Part shown: one piece after another, positions 8,162 through 15,884 of the stretch
Layout: every line of letters starts with the position of its first letter
Position numbering within the stretch: position 1 is the stretch's first letter
Origin: Bacillota bacterium
Lineage (GTDB): Bacteria > Bacillota > Clostridia > Christensenellales > UMGS416
Assembly: GCA_023435705.1 (NCBI GenBank)
Contig: JAEYRH010000016.1
Location: 759,980-823,979, forward strand
Length of the DNA stretch: 64,000 bases
Reading direction: 5' to 3'
Translations under genes and position numbers: made by a program
The notes under the pieces: model-generated
Seen by the model: the letters and a program-made list of their open reading frames with translations, nothing else
Database searches by the model: none
What the model was told of the DNA's origin: nothing

Positions 8162-8268
8162 ATCTTTCAATTTGCAGATTTGCTTCCCGGCTGCCCACTG
8201 ACTGCTGATTACTGACGAATTGTTCATACTACGTTCACATGATCTTAATGTTTGCTTGATAAATCAAA

Positions 8269-8297
8269 TGGACGGAAGAATGACGTTCATGTATAAT
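8269..8297 (+). promoter_or_regulatory. Promoter upstream of the 8319 gene
   Basis: -35 TGGACG (8269-8274) and consensus -10 TATAAT (8292-8297) with 17-bp spacing, 21 bp before the ATG. A copy of ACGTTCA occurs at 8232 and again between the two hexamers at 8283. Confidence 0.5.
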
Positions 8298-8318
8298 TGT
8301 CCATCGGGAGGGAGCACG

Positions 8319-8792
8319 ATGTACTCAGAGAAAGATACTCTTGACGCTGCCGCAAAACAGAAGAAATTCATCCTGCTTTTCAGTACGGCTGCCGCTATTC
8401 TGATTGGCCTTATTGTGGCAGATCAATTCTGGCGCCTGCTCTGGTTGAGCTATGTGGCCGCAGGGTTGCTGGCAGTGGCGTCGATATTCTTATGGGGCAC
8501 CATTGGCATTCGGCTTTACTGCTGGAGGAGATTTCTCCGTGACATGAATGCAGGTCTGGAGCGCACTGTCAATGGCGTCATCGGATCGATAGAAGAAGAT
8601 GAAACCACGAAGGAAGGCATTGAGTTTCGGGCGCTGCGGCTGCTCACCGGCGACGAATCAGACAAGGCCGGTGGCAGAATTTTGTATGTGGATGCTTCCC
8701 GCTTCCCATTGAAAGCTCATGTTGGCCAGAATGTAGCTTGCCGTATCTTCGGCAACTATGTGAAGGAAATCGAAATTTTGGAGGAACGGTAA
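8319..8792 (+). CDS. Two-helix membrane protein, unknown function
   Basis: A 157-residue protein that I do not recognise. The ATG at 8319 has GGGAGGG 6 bp upstream; an earlier in-frame ATG lies upstream of the promoter. Two hydrophobic helices (about residues 17-34 and 39-60) are followed by a basic stretch and a soluble ~95-residue C-terminal domain rich in beta-type segments, possibly a small OB-like fold on the cytoplasmic side. Its stop overlaps the start of the UspA gene (TAATG), so the two are translationally coupled. Confidence 0.7.
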   Translation: MYSEKDTLDAAAKQKKFILLFSTAAAILIGLIVADQFWRLLWLSYVAAGLLAVASIFLWGTIGIRLYCWRRFLRDMNAGLERTVNGVIGSIEEDETTKEGIEFRALRLLTGDESDKAGGRILYVDASRFPLKAHVGQNVACRIFGNYVKEIEILEER

Positions 8793-9184
8793 TGGCTTCT
8801 TCCGGCTGCGTATTGGTTTGCGTTACGCGGCAAATTTCCTGTGAACGTTTGATCCGCCAGGGTGCGGATCTGGCCAGGCAGTTGGATTCACCTCTCAATA
8901 TTGTGCATGTGGCCGGCACCGGAGCAAGCCTTCTGGGCAACCCCGTTGAAAGTGAGGCCATCGAATATCTGTTTACCATCGCAAAGCAGCATGGCGCAGA
9001 TCTCAGCGTGCTCCGGTCGGATAATGTGCTGGAAACCCTGACCCGTCTGGCAAGGGAATGCAAGGCTTCTCACATCGTGATGGGTGAATCCCGCCAAAGC
9101 ATCAAGGAAGACGAAAGCATCATCTGGCGGCTCAGGGCTGCCATGCCCAACGTGCAGGTGAACGTTGTGGCATCATTTGAATAA
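8792..9184 (+). CDS. Universal stress protein (UspA family)
   Basis: A 130-residue UspA-type nucleotide-binding protein. The start VLVCVTRQISCERLIRQGA and the end of the domain resemble the Usp domain of the KdpD sensor kinase more than free-standing Usp proteins. The ATG at 8792 overlaps the preceding stop and has GAGGAAC upstream. The short length fits a single Usp domain. The canonical G-x2-G-x9-G-S/T ATP loop is only partly kept (VMGESRQSIKEDES), so ATP binding is uncertain. Confidence 0.75.
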   Translation: MASSGCVLVCVTRQISCERLIRQGADLARQLDSPLNIVHVAGTGASLLGNPVESEAIEYLFTIAKQHGADLSVLRSDNVLETLTRLARECKASHIVMGESRQSIKEDESIIWRLRAAMPNVQVNVVASFE

Positions 9185-9188
9185 ACCC

Positions 9189-10169
9189 ATGCGCCTTTTT
9201 TTGGTTGATGACAAAACCTGCTTTGATCCCTGGCGCAATCTGGCGCTGGAGGAGTGCCTGCTGGATACCTGCGAAGAGCAGGACGCAATCTTGTACTTAT
9301 GGCAAAACGCGCAGACCGTTGTGATTGGGCGCAACCAGAACCCCTGGCGGGAGTGCCGCACTGAGCTGCTTGAGCTGGAAGGCGGCCGGCTGGCCAGGCG
9401 CATCACCGGCGGCGGAGCCGTGTTTCACGATCTGGGCAATCTGAACTTTTCCTTCATCGCCGGCAAGGCAGTTTATGATGTCTCCCGGCATCTGAAGGTG
9501 GTGCTGGACGCCGTTAAAAGCGTGGGCGTGCAGGCGGAGTTTTCCGGCAGGAACGATATCCTGAGCGAAGGGCGCAAATTTTCCGGGAACGCCTTCGCCC
9601 ACCGGCAGAGAGCTTCTTTGCACCATGGCACACTGTTGATCTCAGCAGATATGAGCATGCTGGGCCGATACCTGCAGCCAACACAGGCAAAAATGGCGTC
9701 GAAAGGCGTTCAAAGCGTGCAGTCACGGGTGGTGAACCTGTCTGAGTTGAGCGCTGACGCAACGGTGGAAAACCTCCGCCAGGCGCTCAAAGAGTCCTTT
9801 CAGATGGAATACGGACCATACTGCCAATCTGACGGCTTCTCCATGGTTGACAAGGAGCACCTTGAGCGTCTGCAGGCTCGCCAGCGAAGCTGGGAGTGGC
9901 GTTTCGGGCAAACGCCTCGATTTGACGTGAGTCTCCAATGCCGTTTTCAATGGGGCGGCGTGGAAATGGAACTGATCAGCCGCGACGGCCGGGTGGCCGA
10001 GGCAAAAATATTCTCCGATGGGATGGACGCCGCTGTTTTCCCAATGCTGGCGGAAGCTCTCCTCGGCAGGTTGTTCTCCCCTGCTGTCCTTGCCGCTGCC
10101 CTGCGTTCTGCCAGTGACAGCGTGGAAGCTTTCGATGTGGCTCAATGGCTGGAGCAGTGCCAATTTTGA
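9189..10169 (+). CDS. lplA: Lipoate-protein ligase A
   Basis: A 326-residue enzyme that attaches lipoic acid, via lipoyl-AMP, to E2 or glycine-cleavage H proteins. The ligase signature RRITGGGAVFHDLGNLNFSFI is present at about residues 70-90, preceded by VIGRNQNPWREC. The C-terminal accessory domain (about residues 240-326) typical of full-length LplA is present. The ATG at 9189 lies 4 bp after the UspA stop. No lipoylated protein is encoded nearby. Confidence 0.9.
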   Translation: MRLFLVDDKTCFDPWRNLALEECLLDTCEEQDAILYLWQNAQTVVIGRNQNPWRECRTELLELEGGRLARRITGGGAVFHDLGNLNFSFIAGKAVYDVSRHLKVVLDAVKSVGVQAEFSGRNDILSEGRKFSGNAFAHRQRASLHHGTLLISADMSMLGRYLQPTQAKMASKGVQSVQSRVVNLSELSADATVENLRQALKESFQMEYGPYCQSDGFSMVDKEHLERLQARQRSWEWRFGQTPRFDVSLQCRFQWGGVEMELISRDGRVAEAKIFSDGMDAAVFPMLAEALLGRLFSPAVLAAALRSASDSVEAFDVAQWLEQCQF

Positions 10170-10174
10170 GATTT

Positions 10175-10203
10175 GCATAATTCACCACATAACAGGATAC
10201 AGT
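10175..10203 (+). promoter_or_regulatory. Candidate forespore (sigma-F/G type) promoter
   Basis: GCATA (10175-10179) and GGATACAGT (10195-10203) separated by 15 bp fit the sigma-F pattern GYATA / GGnnAnAnT known from Bacillus. It lies 31 bp before the ATG at 10235. Confidence 0.45.
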
Positions 10204-10234
10204 ATTCTTAAAAATCCTGGAAAGTGGTGAAAGC

Positions 10235-10363
10235 ATGGCCGACAGGGACAAGAAGAATTCCAGCAAGAACAATCAGCAACAAAGACAGCAACAACAGCAG
10301 CAAAGGCAAAACTCTGACAGGTCCGTCAAGGATCAGAGCAGCAGCTCTTCAAGACCTGAATAA
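10235..10363 (+). CDS. Small Gln/Ser-rich hydrophilic protein (possible spore protein)
   Basis: A 42-residue ORF with no hydrophobic segment, made mostly of Gln, Ser, Lys, Arg, Asn and Asp. It starts MADRDKKNSSKNNQQQRQ and ends SSSSSRPE. GGTGA precedes the ATG, and a strong terminator follows 12 bp after the stop, so it is a complete single-gene unit. Small hydrophilic proteins with this composition and a forespore-type promoter are typical of minor small acid-soluble spore proteins, but I cannot match it to a named Ssp family. Confidence 0.6.
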   Translation: MADRDKKNSSKNNQQQRQQQQQQRQNSDRSVKDQSSSSSRPE

Positions 10364-10374
10364 CCGAATCCGCT

Positions 10375-10406
10375 GAGCTTCCGGCCCCAACCGGAAGCTC
10401 ATTTTT
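10375..10406 (+). terminator. Rho-independent terminator
   Basis: A perfect 10-bp stem GAGCTTCCGG / CCGGAAGCTC with a 6-nt loop, followed by ATTTTT. Confidence 0.9.
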
Positions 10407-10495
10407 CATCAGCAGCGCGCAGGGGCAAAAATTAACTAGAATATGGTTGTGTCCTTGCCAATAAGATGTATGGATCCCAAAAGGAGGGCATAATA

Positions 10496-10888
10496 ATGAC
10501 TCAAAACTCCACCACGAACAAAACTGCGAACCCCGGCTTGTTGAAACCTACAGCCGTATATTTGTTTGCTGGCTATTTCTTCTGGCCCTTCAGCCTGATT
10601 GGCCTGGCCATCGAGAAGGAAGACGACTTCATCCGGTTCCACTGCGCGCAGGGTCTGGCATTTATGTTTCTGCAAATAATCCTTGGCATTCTGATATCCT
10701 TCTTTTCCGCCATCGTCTGGTTGATCGTCCCCATCCTGTTGCTGGTGGCGGCAATACTGGCGTCCATCGCAGCATATGTGTTTTTCGTCATTGCCGTTTT
10801 GAAAGCCGCCAAGGGAGAGAAGTACAAGATCCCTCTGGTAGGAGATTTTGCGGACAAGAATATGAAAAACTGGCTCCTCAATTTCTGA
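10496..10888 (+). CDS. DUF4870-like (Tic20-type) membrane protein
   Basis: A 130-residue membrane protein. After a short polar N-terminus come four hydrophobic stretches; FIRFHCAQGLAFMF near residues 45-58 is the signature of the DUF4870/Tic20-like family (F-R-x-H-A/C-x-Q-a). The ATG at 10496 has AAGGAGGG upstream. It converges on and overlaps the TauE gene end by 11 bp. The family has no firm function. Confidence 0.75.
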   Translation: MTQNSTTNKTANPGLLKPTAVYLFAGYFFWPFSLIGLAIEKEDDFIRFHCAQGLAFMFLQIILGILISFFSAIVWLIVPILLLVAAILASIAAYVFFVIAVLKAAKGEKYKIPLVGDFADKNMKNWLLNF

Positions 10889-11651
10889 ACGGCCACAGCA
10901 AGGACAAGTTGGTCATGAACAAAGAGAGCCCACCGGCCGCCATCAGAAGGATGACGGCCTTTCTTGTCATCTCCGGCTTCAAGCCCAGATCCACCTTCAT
11001 ACCCAAAACCAAGCCAAGCGCGGCGGCTGGCAGCAGCAAAAGCGTCAGTTTCAACGACTCGATTGAGAGCACACCGGTGATGATATACAACCCCAACCGG
11101 AACAGGTTCTCCACCAGAAACACAACACATAGATTTGCACGAAAGGGGCCTTTGCCGTCGGTTGTACGGCTGATGTAGGCTGCCAGCGGTGCACCAACGC
11201 CGAACATGCCGCACAGCACGCCAGTAACTGCCCCGATCAATGCCATCGAAACAGGTTTGGGCTGCCGTCTGCCGGCTTGCGCTTGCTTGCGCAATACCAT
11301 CTCTGCCGCACAAGCAACCACTGCCAGTCCCAATAACGCCTTCAGGAGCCTTCCATCCACAACCTTTAGCAGCCAGATCCCTGGGAGGATCCCCACCAGC
11401 AACAGCAACGAAAGCGGGAGCACAACCGGCCACTGCAAATGCCTGCGCTCACGATATGCCATCCAGACATTGGCCGGCAAGCCCAGCAACAGGTCCAGCG
11501 GCGTGATGATCCTGCTTGGCAGCCAAAACGACAGCAACGGCGACAACACAAGCGTGTTGCCGAACCCGGTGATCCCCTTAATGAAAAAAGACAGTGCCAC
11601 TATCAGCACAAACAGAATAATATCAAACACATTCAAACCGGATGGCAACAT
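10878..11651 (-). CDS. TauE/SafE family sulfite or sulfonate exporter
   Basis: A 257-residue permease with eight or so hydrophobic helices. The N-terminal repeat motif GITGFGNTLVLSPLLSFWL near residues 24-42 and the mid-protein GVLCGMFGVGAPLAAYI are the paired TauE/SafE signatures. It would move sulfite, sulfonates or organic acids across the cytoplasmic membrane. It follows the marR and GNAT genes on the same strand with 10 bp between them, so it may be the target controlled by that MarR. Confidence 0.85.
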   Translation of the reverse strand: MLPSGLNVFDIILFVLIVALSFFIKGITGFGNTLVLSPLLSFWLPSRIITPLDLLLGLPANVWMAYRERRHLQWPVVLPLSLLLLVGILPGIWLLKVVDGRLLKALLGLAVVACAAEMVLRKQAQAGRRQPKPVSMALIGAVTGVLCGMFGVGAPLAAYISRTTDGKGPFRANLCVVFLVENLFRLGLYIITGVLSIESLKLTLLLLPAAALGLVLGMKVDLGLKPEMTRKAVILLMAAGGLSLFMTNLSLLWPFRN

Positions 11652-11661
11652 GGTCTATTCT

Positions 11662-12177
11662 TCATCGCTTCATTGATGCCGCAGTCAACAGGTATCGATA
11701 TGACCGTTTCCCGCTGTATGGATCCGTGCTGATTCCAATCCGGGTCATGCCGGATTCCAGGATGCGGATGCATGCGGTATTATCTTCGTCAACCTCAGCG
11801 GTTACTTCCGCCATACCTAAAGTTTCCAGGCAATAAACAGATAAGCCCGCAAACACCTCGCGGCCATACCCATGGCTCCAAAAGGGTTCATCAAGCCGGA
11901 ACCCGATCTCGTCTCCAATCACCGCACAGGAACCGATTAGCCCCCCTGTGGCTGCCTGCTCAAGCGCCATCACCAAAAAGCCGTTGCTCCGACACGTGTA
12001 TGCATTGAGAATGCGGCCCAATTCTTCTTCGGATTCCTGTGGTGACTTGGCCCGCCCGGTAATATAGCGCATCACACGGCCGTTTGCCTGCATTTGGCAT
12101 AGAAAATCAAGATCGCCTTGCCGGAAGGGGCGCGCAATCAACCGGGGAGTGTGAAAAAACTCATCTGACGCAGTCAT
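11662..12177 (-). CDS. GNAT family N-acetyltransferase (RimJ/RimL-like)
   Basis: A 171-residue acetyltransferase of the RimJ/RimL-type GNAT fold. TPRLIARPFRQGDLDFL near the N-terminus and the segment GFRLDEPFWSHGYGREVFAGL (the acetyl-CoA pyrophosphate loop, here G-H-GYGRE) support this. It starts at an ATG overlapping the marR stop by one base, so it is coupled to that gene. The substrate is unknown. Confidence 0.85.
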   Translation of the reverse strand: MTASDEFFHTPRLIARPFRQGDLDFLCQMQANGRVMRYITGRAKSPQESEEELGRILNAYTCRSNGFLVMALEQAATGGLIGSCAVIGDEIGFRLDEPFWSHGYGREVFAGLSVYCLETLGMAEVTAEVDEDNTACIRILESGMTRIGISTDPYSGKRSYRYLLTAASMKR

Positions 12178-12641
12178 CAATCCTTATAACGCTGGTCCGC
12201 CTGACTTCTGAAGAAGTCTCTCAGCATTGACATGGAGTCCATCAAAACAGGCATTTTGTCAAGCTCCAGGTTCAAAAACAACGCGTCCATCATCCGGGCG
12301 TGGTATTGCGCATGATACTCATAAGCCTGCTGCCCCTTATCGGTGAGCCCGGCGGTCACTTTCCTCCGGTCAGTATCGTGGCGTTGGCGGGTGATATAGT
12401 TCTTTTCCTCCAGCCGTTGCACCGAGACAGTGAGCGTAGGCAGTGTGATACGAAGCTTTTTTGCAATGTCGCTCATCTGTGCGTCGGAACTGTTTCCGAT
12501 CGCCTCCAGAATGTGCATTTCCGACATCGTCAGGGAATTGCCTGCGAAGCTCTCGATAGTCTTGTGTTCCAGCTTCAGGATATCGTTGAATATATCAACG
12601 AGCAGCTCATTGATCACTTGTTTGCATTCATGCAGTTCCAT
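12177..12641 (-). CDS. MarR family transcriptional regulator
   Basis: A 154-residue winged-helix regulator. The region SLTMSEMHILEAIGN and the wing TRQRHDTDRRKVTAGLTDKG are diagnostic. The ATG at 12641 is preferred to the upstream in-frame start because GGAGGG precedes it. It heads a three-gene operon with the GNAT and TauE genes. Confidence 0.88.
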   Translation of the reverse strand: MELHECKQVINELLVDIFNDILKLEHKTIESFAGNSLTMSEMHILEAIGNSSDAQMSDIAKKLRITLPTLTVSVQRLEEKNYITRQRHDTDRRKVTAGLTDKGQQAYEYHAQYHARMMDALFLNLELDKMPVLMDSMSMLRDFFRSQADQRYKD

Positions 12642-12701
12642 ACAGCCCTCCGGTATGAGGCGTAACAGGTGCGCCAATATGCATCTATACACATCCAAAT
12701 T

Positions 12702-12730
12702 ATTATACGTTACTCACCGGCAATTGGCAA
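12702..12730 (-). promoter_or_regulatory. Promoter of the marR operon
   Basis: On the minus strand, -35 TTGCCA (12725-12730) and -10 TATAAT (12702-12707) with 17-bp spacing. The -35 overlaps the short inverted repeat GGCAATTGGCAA, a possible MarR half-site pair. Confidence 0.65.
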
Positions 12731-12787
12731 CGGCGGCAGTCATTTCACCTCCGGAATGAATATGATGAATCATCGGAGGCGATGTGA

Positions 12788-13360
12788 ATGCAACCAATGC
12801 GACGGATTCCACCCACCTGCTCCCCGGCATTCCAGGGTCGCTATACTGTGCAACCAGGCGACGCGTTTTACTCTATCTCAATGATGTTCCGGGTGCGGCT
12901 GGAGGCTCTGGCGGTCAACAATCCCCATATCACAGACCCGAATGTTCTATATCCCGGTGATGTGCTGTGTGTGCCCGGGCTTATCGTTTATCCTTGCTGT
13001 GTCATGATGAACGCTCGAATTCGTGTGCCGTTTGGCACATCAGGCACAGCGATGATTACTTTCGCGCCACAAGGCGGGCAGGCTGTTTTGTTTTCCGCAA
13101 CATTGCCACAACCGGAATCATTGGGCAGCTTCGACACTTACCTCGGAGAAATCACGCTGCCTGGTATTGGCACGTTTGGCAGTCAGCTCTTCCCAACCCC
13201 GTTGGATTTGCCAACATGGTCCGCAAGAATTGAACTCCCAACTGTGGCATCCGTGTCTCCTGGGTCGCGGGTGATGATAATGCCGTACTCTTTGCTTACT
13301 GGCGCAGCAGGGCCGGTTGTACTGGATGGGCTTATCACTGGTAACATTTGCTGTAATTGA
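12788..13360 (+). CDS. LysM domain protein without signal peptide
   Basis: A 190-residue protein with one LysM domain at about residues 19-61 (YTVQPGDAFYSIS to YPGDVLCVPG), preceded by a short Cys/Pro-rich start and followed by ~125 residues of beta-rich sequence with CC pairs near residues 68 and at the C-terminus (NICCN). LysM binds glycan chains. No signal peptide is visible, which in spore formers often marks a spore-coat or cortex protein (SafA type) rather than a secreted one; this is inference. GGAGGCGATGTGA precedes the ATG. Confidence 0.75.
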   Translation: MQPMRRIPPTCSPAFQGRYTVQPGDAFYSISMMFRVRLEALAVNNPHITDPNVLYPGDVLCVPGLIVYPCCVMMNARIRVPFGTSGTAMITFAPQGGQAVLFSATLPQPESLGSFDTYLGEITLPGIGTFGSQLFPTPLDLPTWSARIELPTVASVSPGSRVMIMPYSLLTGAAGPVVLDGLITGNICCN

Positions 13361-13473
13361 TTGACAATGATCAATGGCATGACAGACGTGGTCATTTTAT
13401 TATGCTCTTATTATACAATTTGCTGATACCTCATGTTTCCAGAAAGCTCTTTCCGTCAATATTTATGGTATCT

Positions 13474-13506
13474 TCATGAAACCCCACAAAGTTTTCATGA
13501 TATAAT
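13474..13506 (+). promoter_or_regulatory. Promoter with inverted-repeat operator for the macAB operon
   Basis: Perfect 8-bp inverted repeat TCATGAAA (13474-13481) / TTTCATGA (13493-13500), 11 bp apart, runs directly into an extended -10 (TGA TATAAT, -10 at 13501-13506). A repressor bound here would block the -35/-10 region. Confidence 0.6.
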
Positions 13507-13549
13507 CGCAAAGTAAATTTCTGAATGGAAACAAACACGGAGGGACTCC

Positions 13550-15184
13550 ATGAAACAAAAAAAACGGGGCTGGATTTGGCTTGCTGCACTGCTGGTGATT
13601 GTATTTGGCGGCGCAGCCTTCCTTCTGCCAATTCTGCTTCCCACTGGCGAATTGAATCTCACACAACAGCAATATAGAGCCGAGAAGGTCTCAAAGGGCG
13701 ATATTCAAGTGACGGTGCATGGCACTGGCTCCATCGAGGCGATGGACACAAGCTCTGTTGCGGCAAACGCCACTGGCACCGTGGAACAGTTGCTGGTGGA
13801 CGAAGGTGATGCGGTGAAGGCTGGCCAATTGATTGCGATGTTGGATGATGACGCGATCAACACCCAGATCGATGCATTGAAGGAGCAGATCATCACACAA
13901 GACGCGACGATCGCAAGCCTGCGGGCAATGCCAGGCGCCAAGTATCTGACTGCGCCGGTGGACTGCCGCGTGAAAGCAATCTACGCCAAACAGGGTGAAG
14001 ACACCAACGTGTCCATGAGCAAGCAGGGTGCGCTGATGGTGCTTTCCACCGACGGCAAAATGAAAGTCAGCTTCACGCCAAGCGAGGGCGCAGCGATCAC
14101 GGCCGGCGCTCCGGTGAAGTTCATCATCGGCAAAACACAGCTGGATGGCTTCATCACCACTGTGCCAGACAGCACCAGCGCCAACGCCGAGGCTGTCATC
14201 AACGACGATTCCATCCCCGAAGGCCGGGTAGCTGTGATCAAGGGCGCAAAGGGCGTGGAGCTGGGCCGAGGACCGTTGGAAATCAACCGCCCGTTGCTGG
14301 TCACAGCGACAACAGGCAAGGTGGACAAAATTTACGTGAAGGCCGGGGCCACTGTGAAGGCCGGCAAGAGGCTTGTCAGGCTTACCGGCAATATCCTTAA
14401 TCCGGAGTTTGAGGCCCAGCTCGTCAAGCGCCAGCAATTGCAGGACGATCTGGATCAAGCCTACGATGACCTGAAGGATTTAAGCATCACCGCGCCGGTG
14501 GACGGCATTGTGACAAAACTTGCCATTGAGCAAAAAGGCACCGTGCAGGAAGGCATGACCGTCTGCAAGATAGAGCAGATCTCCACATTCAAGCTGGTCA
14601 TCGCCGTAGATGAACTGGATATCCCCAAGATTGCAATCGGTCAGAAGGCTCAAGTGAAGATCGACGCATTGCCCGGTCAGGAAGCCACAGGAGAGGTGGT
14701 TAAGATCGCCCCCATTGGCTTGAAGGCCAATGATGTGACCACATATGATGTCACGCTGCGGCTTACCTCCCCCACCGGCACACTGACTGCCATGAGCGCA
14801 TCAGCTGATATCGAGGTGGCTTCCAAGACCGGAGTGCTGCTGGTGCCCGTGGAGGCCGTGCACACCGTAAACGGCAAGTCATGGGTGTATGGCGCGATGA
14901 GTCAGGATATTCGCGATGGCCAGGGTGGAGGCAACGCTGGCAGCCGCCGCGGAGGGCTCCAGGCAATGTTTAGCCGCGGCAATGGTGCTAAGCAGGCTGA
15001 GCGGCCCACAGTAGCTGTTACAGTCGGCTTGGTCAGTGACACCTGGGCTGAGATACTGTCTGGCCTGAATGAGGGTGACGAGGTGGCTGTGCCGGTTTCA
15101 CAGAGCTCAGCAGCCAATATGATGGGCTTCGGCGGCATGGGCCGTCAAGCCAGCCAAGGCGGCGGCAATGGGTCCGGTGACTGA
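13550..15184 (+). CDS. HlyD/MacA-type efflux adaptor (periplasmic adaptor-like)
   Basis: A 544-residue membrane-fusion protein with one N-terminal helix (about residues 8-30). It joins an ABC exporter to the outside layers of the cell. Two split biotinyl-lipoyl modules appear to be present: about 70-101 with 133-165, and again about 250-283 with 308-340, where typical adaptors have one. A beta-barrel segment follows (about 345-430), then a Gly/Arg/Gln-rich region near 450-490 and a Gly-rich C-terminus. GGAGGGACTCC precedes the ATG. It is the first gene of a three-gene operon with the ATPase and permease. Confidence 0.88.
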   Translation: MKQKKRGWIWLAALLVIVFGGAAFLLPILLPTGELNLTQQQYRAEKVSKGDIQVTVHGTGSIEAMDTSSVAANATGTVEQLLVDEGDAVKAGQLIAMLDDDAINTQIDALKEQIITQDATIASLRAMPGAKYLTAPVDCRVKAIYAKQGEDTNVSMSKQGALMVLSTDGKMKVSFTPSEGAAITAGAPVKFIIGKTQLDGFITTVPDSTSANAEAVINDDSIPEGRVAVIKGAKGVELGRGPLEINRPLLVTATTGKVDKIYVKAGATVKAGKRLVRLTGNILNPEFEAQLVKRQQLQDDLDQAYDDLKDLSITAPVDGIVTKLAIEQKGTVQEGMTVCKIEQISTFKLVIAVDELDIPKIAIGQKAQVKIDALPGQEATGEVVKIAPIGLKANDVTTYDVTLRLTSPTGTLTAMSASADIEVASKTGVLLVPVEAVHTVNGKSWVYGAMSQDIRDGQGGGNAGSRRGGLQAMFSRGNGAKQAERPTVAVTVGLVSDTWAEILSGLNEGDEVAVPVSQSSAANMMGFGGMGRQASQGGGNGSGD

Positions 15185-15185
15185 C

Positions 15186-15884
15186 ATGATCAACCTGACA
15201 GACATCCGGAAAACCTACTGGATGGGCTCAAACGAGGTGCGGGCGTTGGATGGCGTGACACTGACGATCAGCGAGCACGAGTTTGTGGCAATCATAGGCC
15301 CATCGGGAAGCGGGAAGTCCACGCTGATGAACATCATTGGCTGCCTGGACGCCGCCGACAGCGGCGCTTATCTGCTGGATGGCCAAGACGTGAGCAGCGT
15401 CAGTGACCGGCAGCTTGCCACAGTGCGCAACCGAAAGATTGGGTTCATCTTTCAACAATTCAACCTGCTTCCAAAGCTCACTGCCTTTGAAAACGTGGAG
15501 CTTCCTTTGGTCTATCAGGGGCTGGGCCGGCAGGATCGTAACATCCGAGCCTCAGCAGCGTTGGAAAGCGTTGGTCTTGGCGACCGCATGCACCACCGTC
15601 CAAACGAGCTTTCCGGCGGCCAGCAACAGCGCGTGGCAATCGCCCGGGCTCTTGCGACCCACCCAGCCCTTTTGCTGGCTGACGAGCCCACCGGTAACCT
15701 GGACAGCAAGTCCGGCCGGGAAATCATGGGGCTGCTGAAAGACCTGCACAGCCGGGGCAACACAATCGTGCTGATCACTCATGACCCCTCCATTGCCGCA
15801 GAAGCGCCCCGAAGCGTGCAGATCTCCGACGGCAGGATCGTGCAGGACACGGCTTGGGCTGCAAGGAAGGAGGCCGCTCAATGA
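15186..15884 (+). CDS. MacB/LolD-type ABC transporter ATP-binding protein
   Basis: A 232-residue ABC ATPase. Walker A GPSGSGKST, the Q-loop FQQFNLLP, signature LSGGQQQRVAIARAL, and Walker B LLLADEPTGNLD are all intact, and the sequence is typical of the MacB/LolD/FtsE group. The ATG at 15186 follows the adaptor stop by one base. It pairs with the permease that starts 4 bp before its end. Confidence 0.93.
   Translation: MINLTDIRKTYWMGSNEVRALDGVTLTISEHEFVAIIGPSGSGKSTLMNIIGCLDAADSGAYLLDGQDVSSVSDRQLATVRNRKIGFIFQQFNLLPKLTAFENVELPLVYQGLGRQDRNIRASAALESVGLGDRMHHRPNELSGGQQQRVAIARALATHPALLLADEPTGNLDSKSGREIMGLLKDLHSRGNTIVLITHDPSIAAEAPRSVQISDGRIVQDTAWAARKEAAQ

Noticed and set aside
8196..8216. CTGACTGCTGATTACTGA-type heptad repeat, also seen at 22385-22402
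   Set aside because: Short and imperfect; it may be a worn dispersed repeat but two short traces are not enough.
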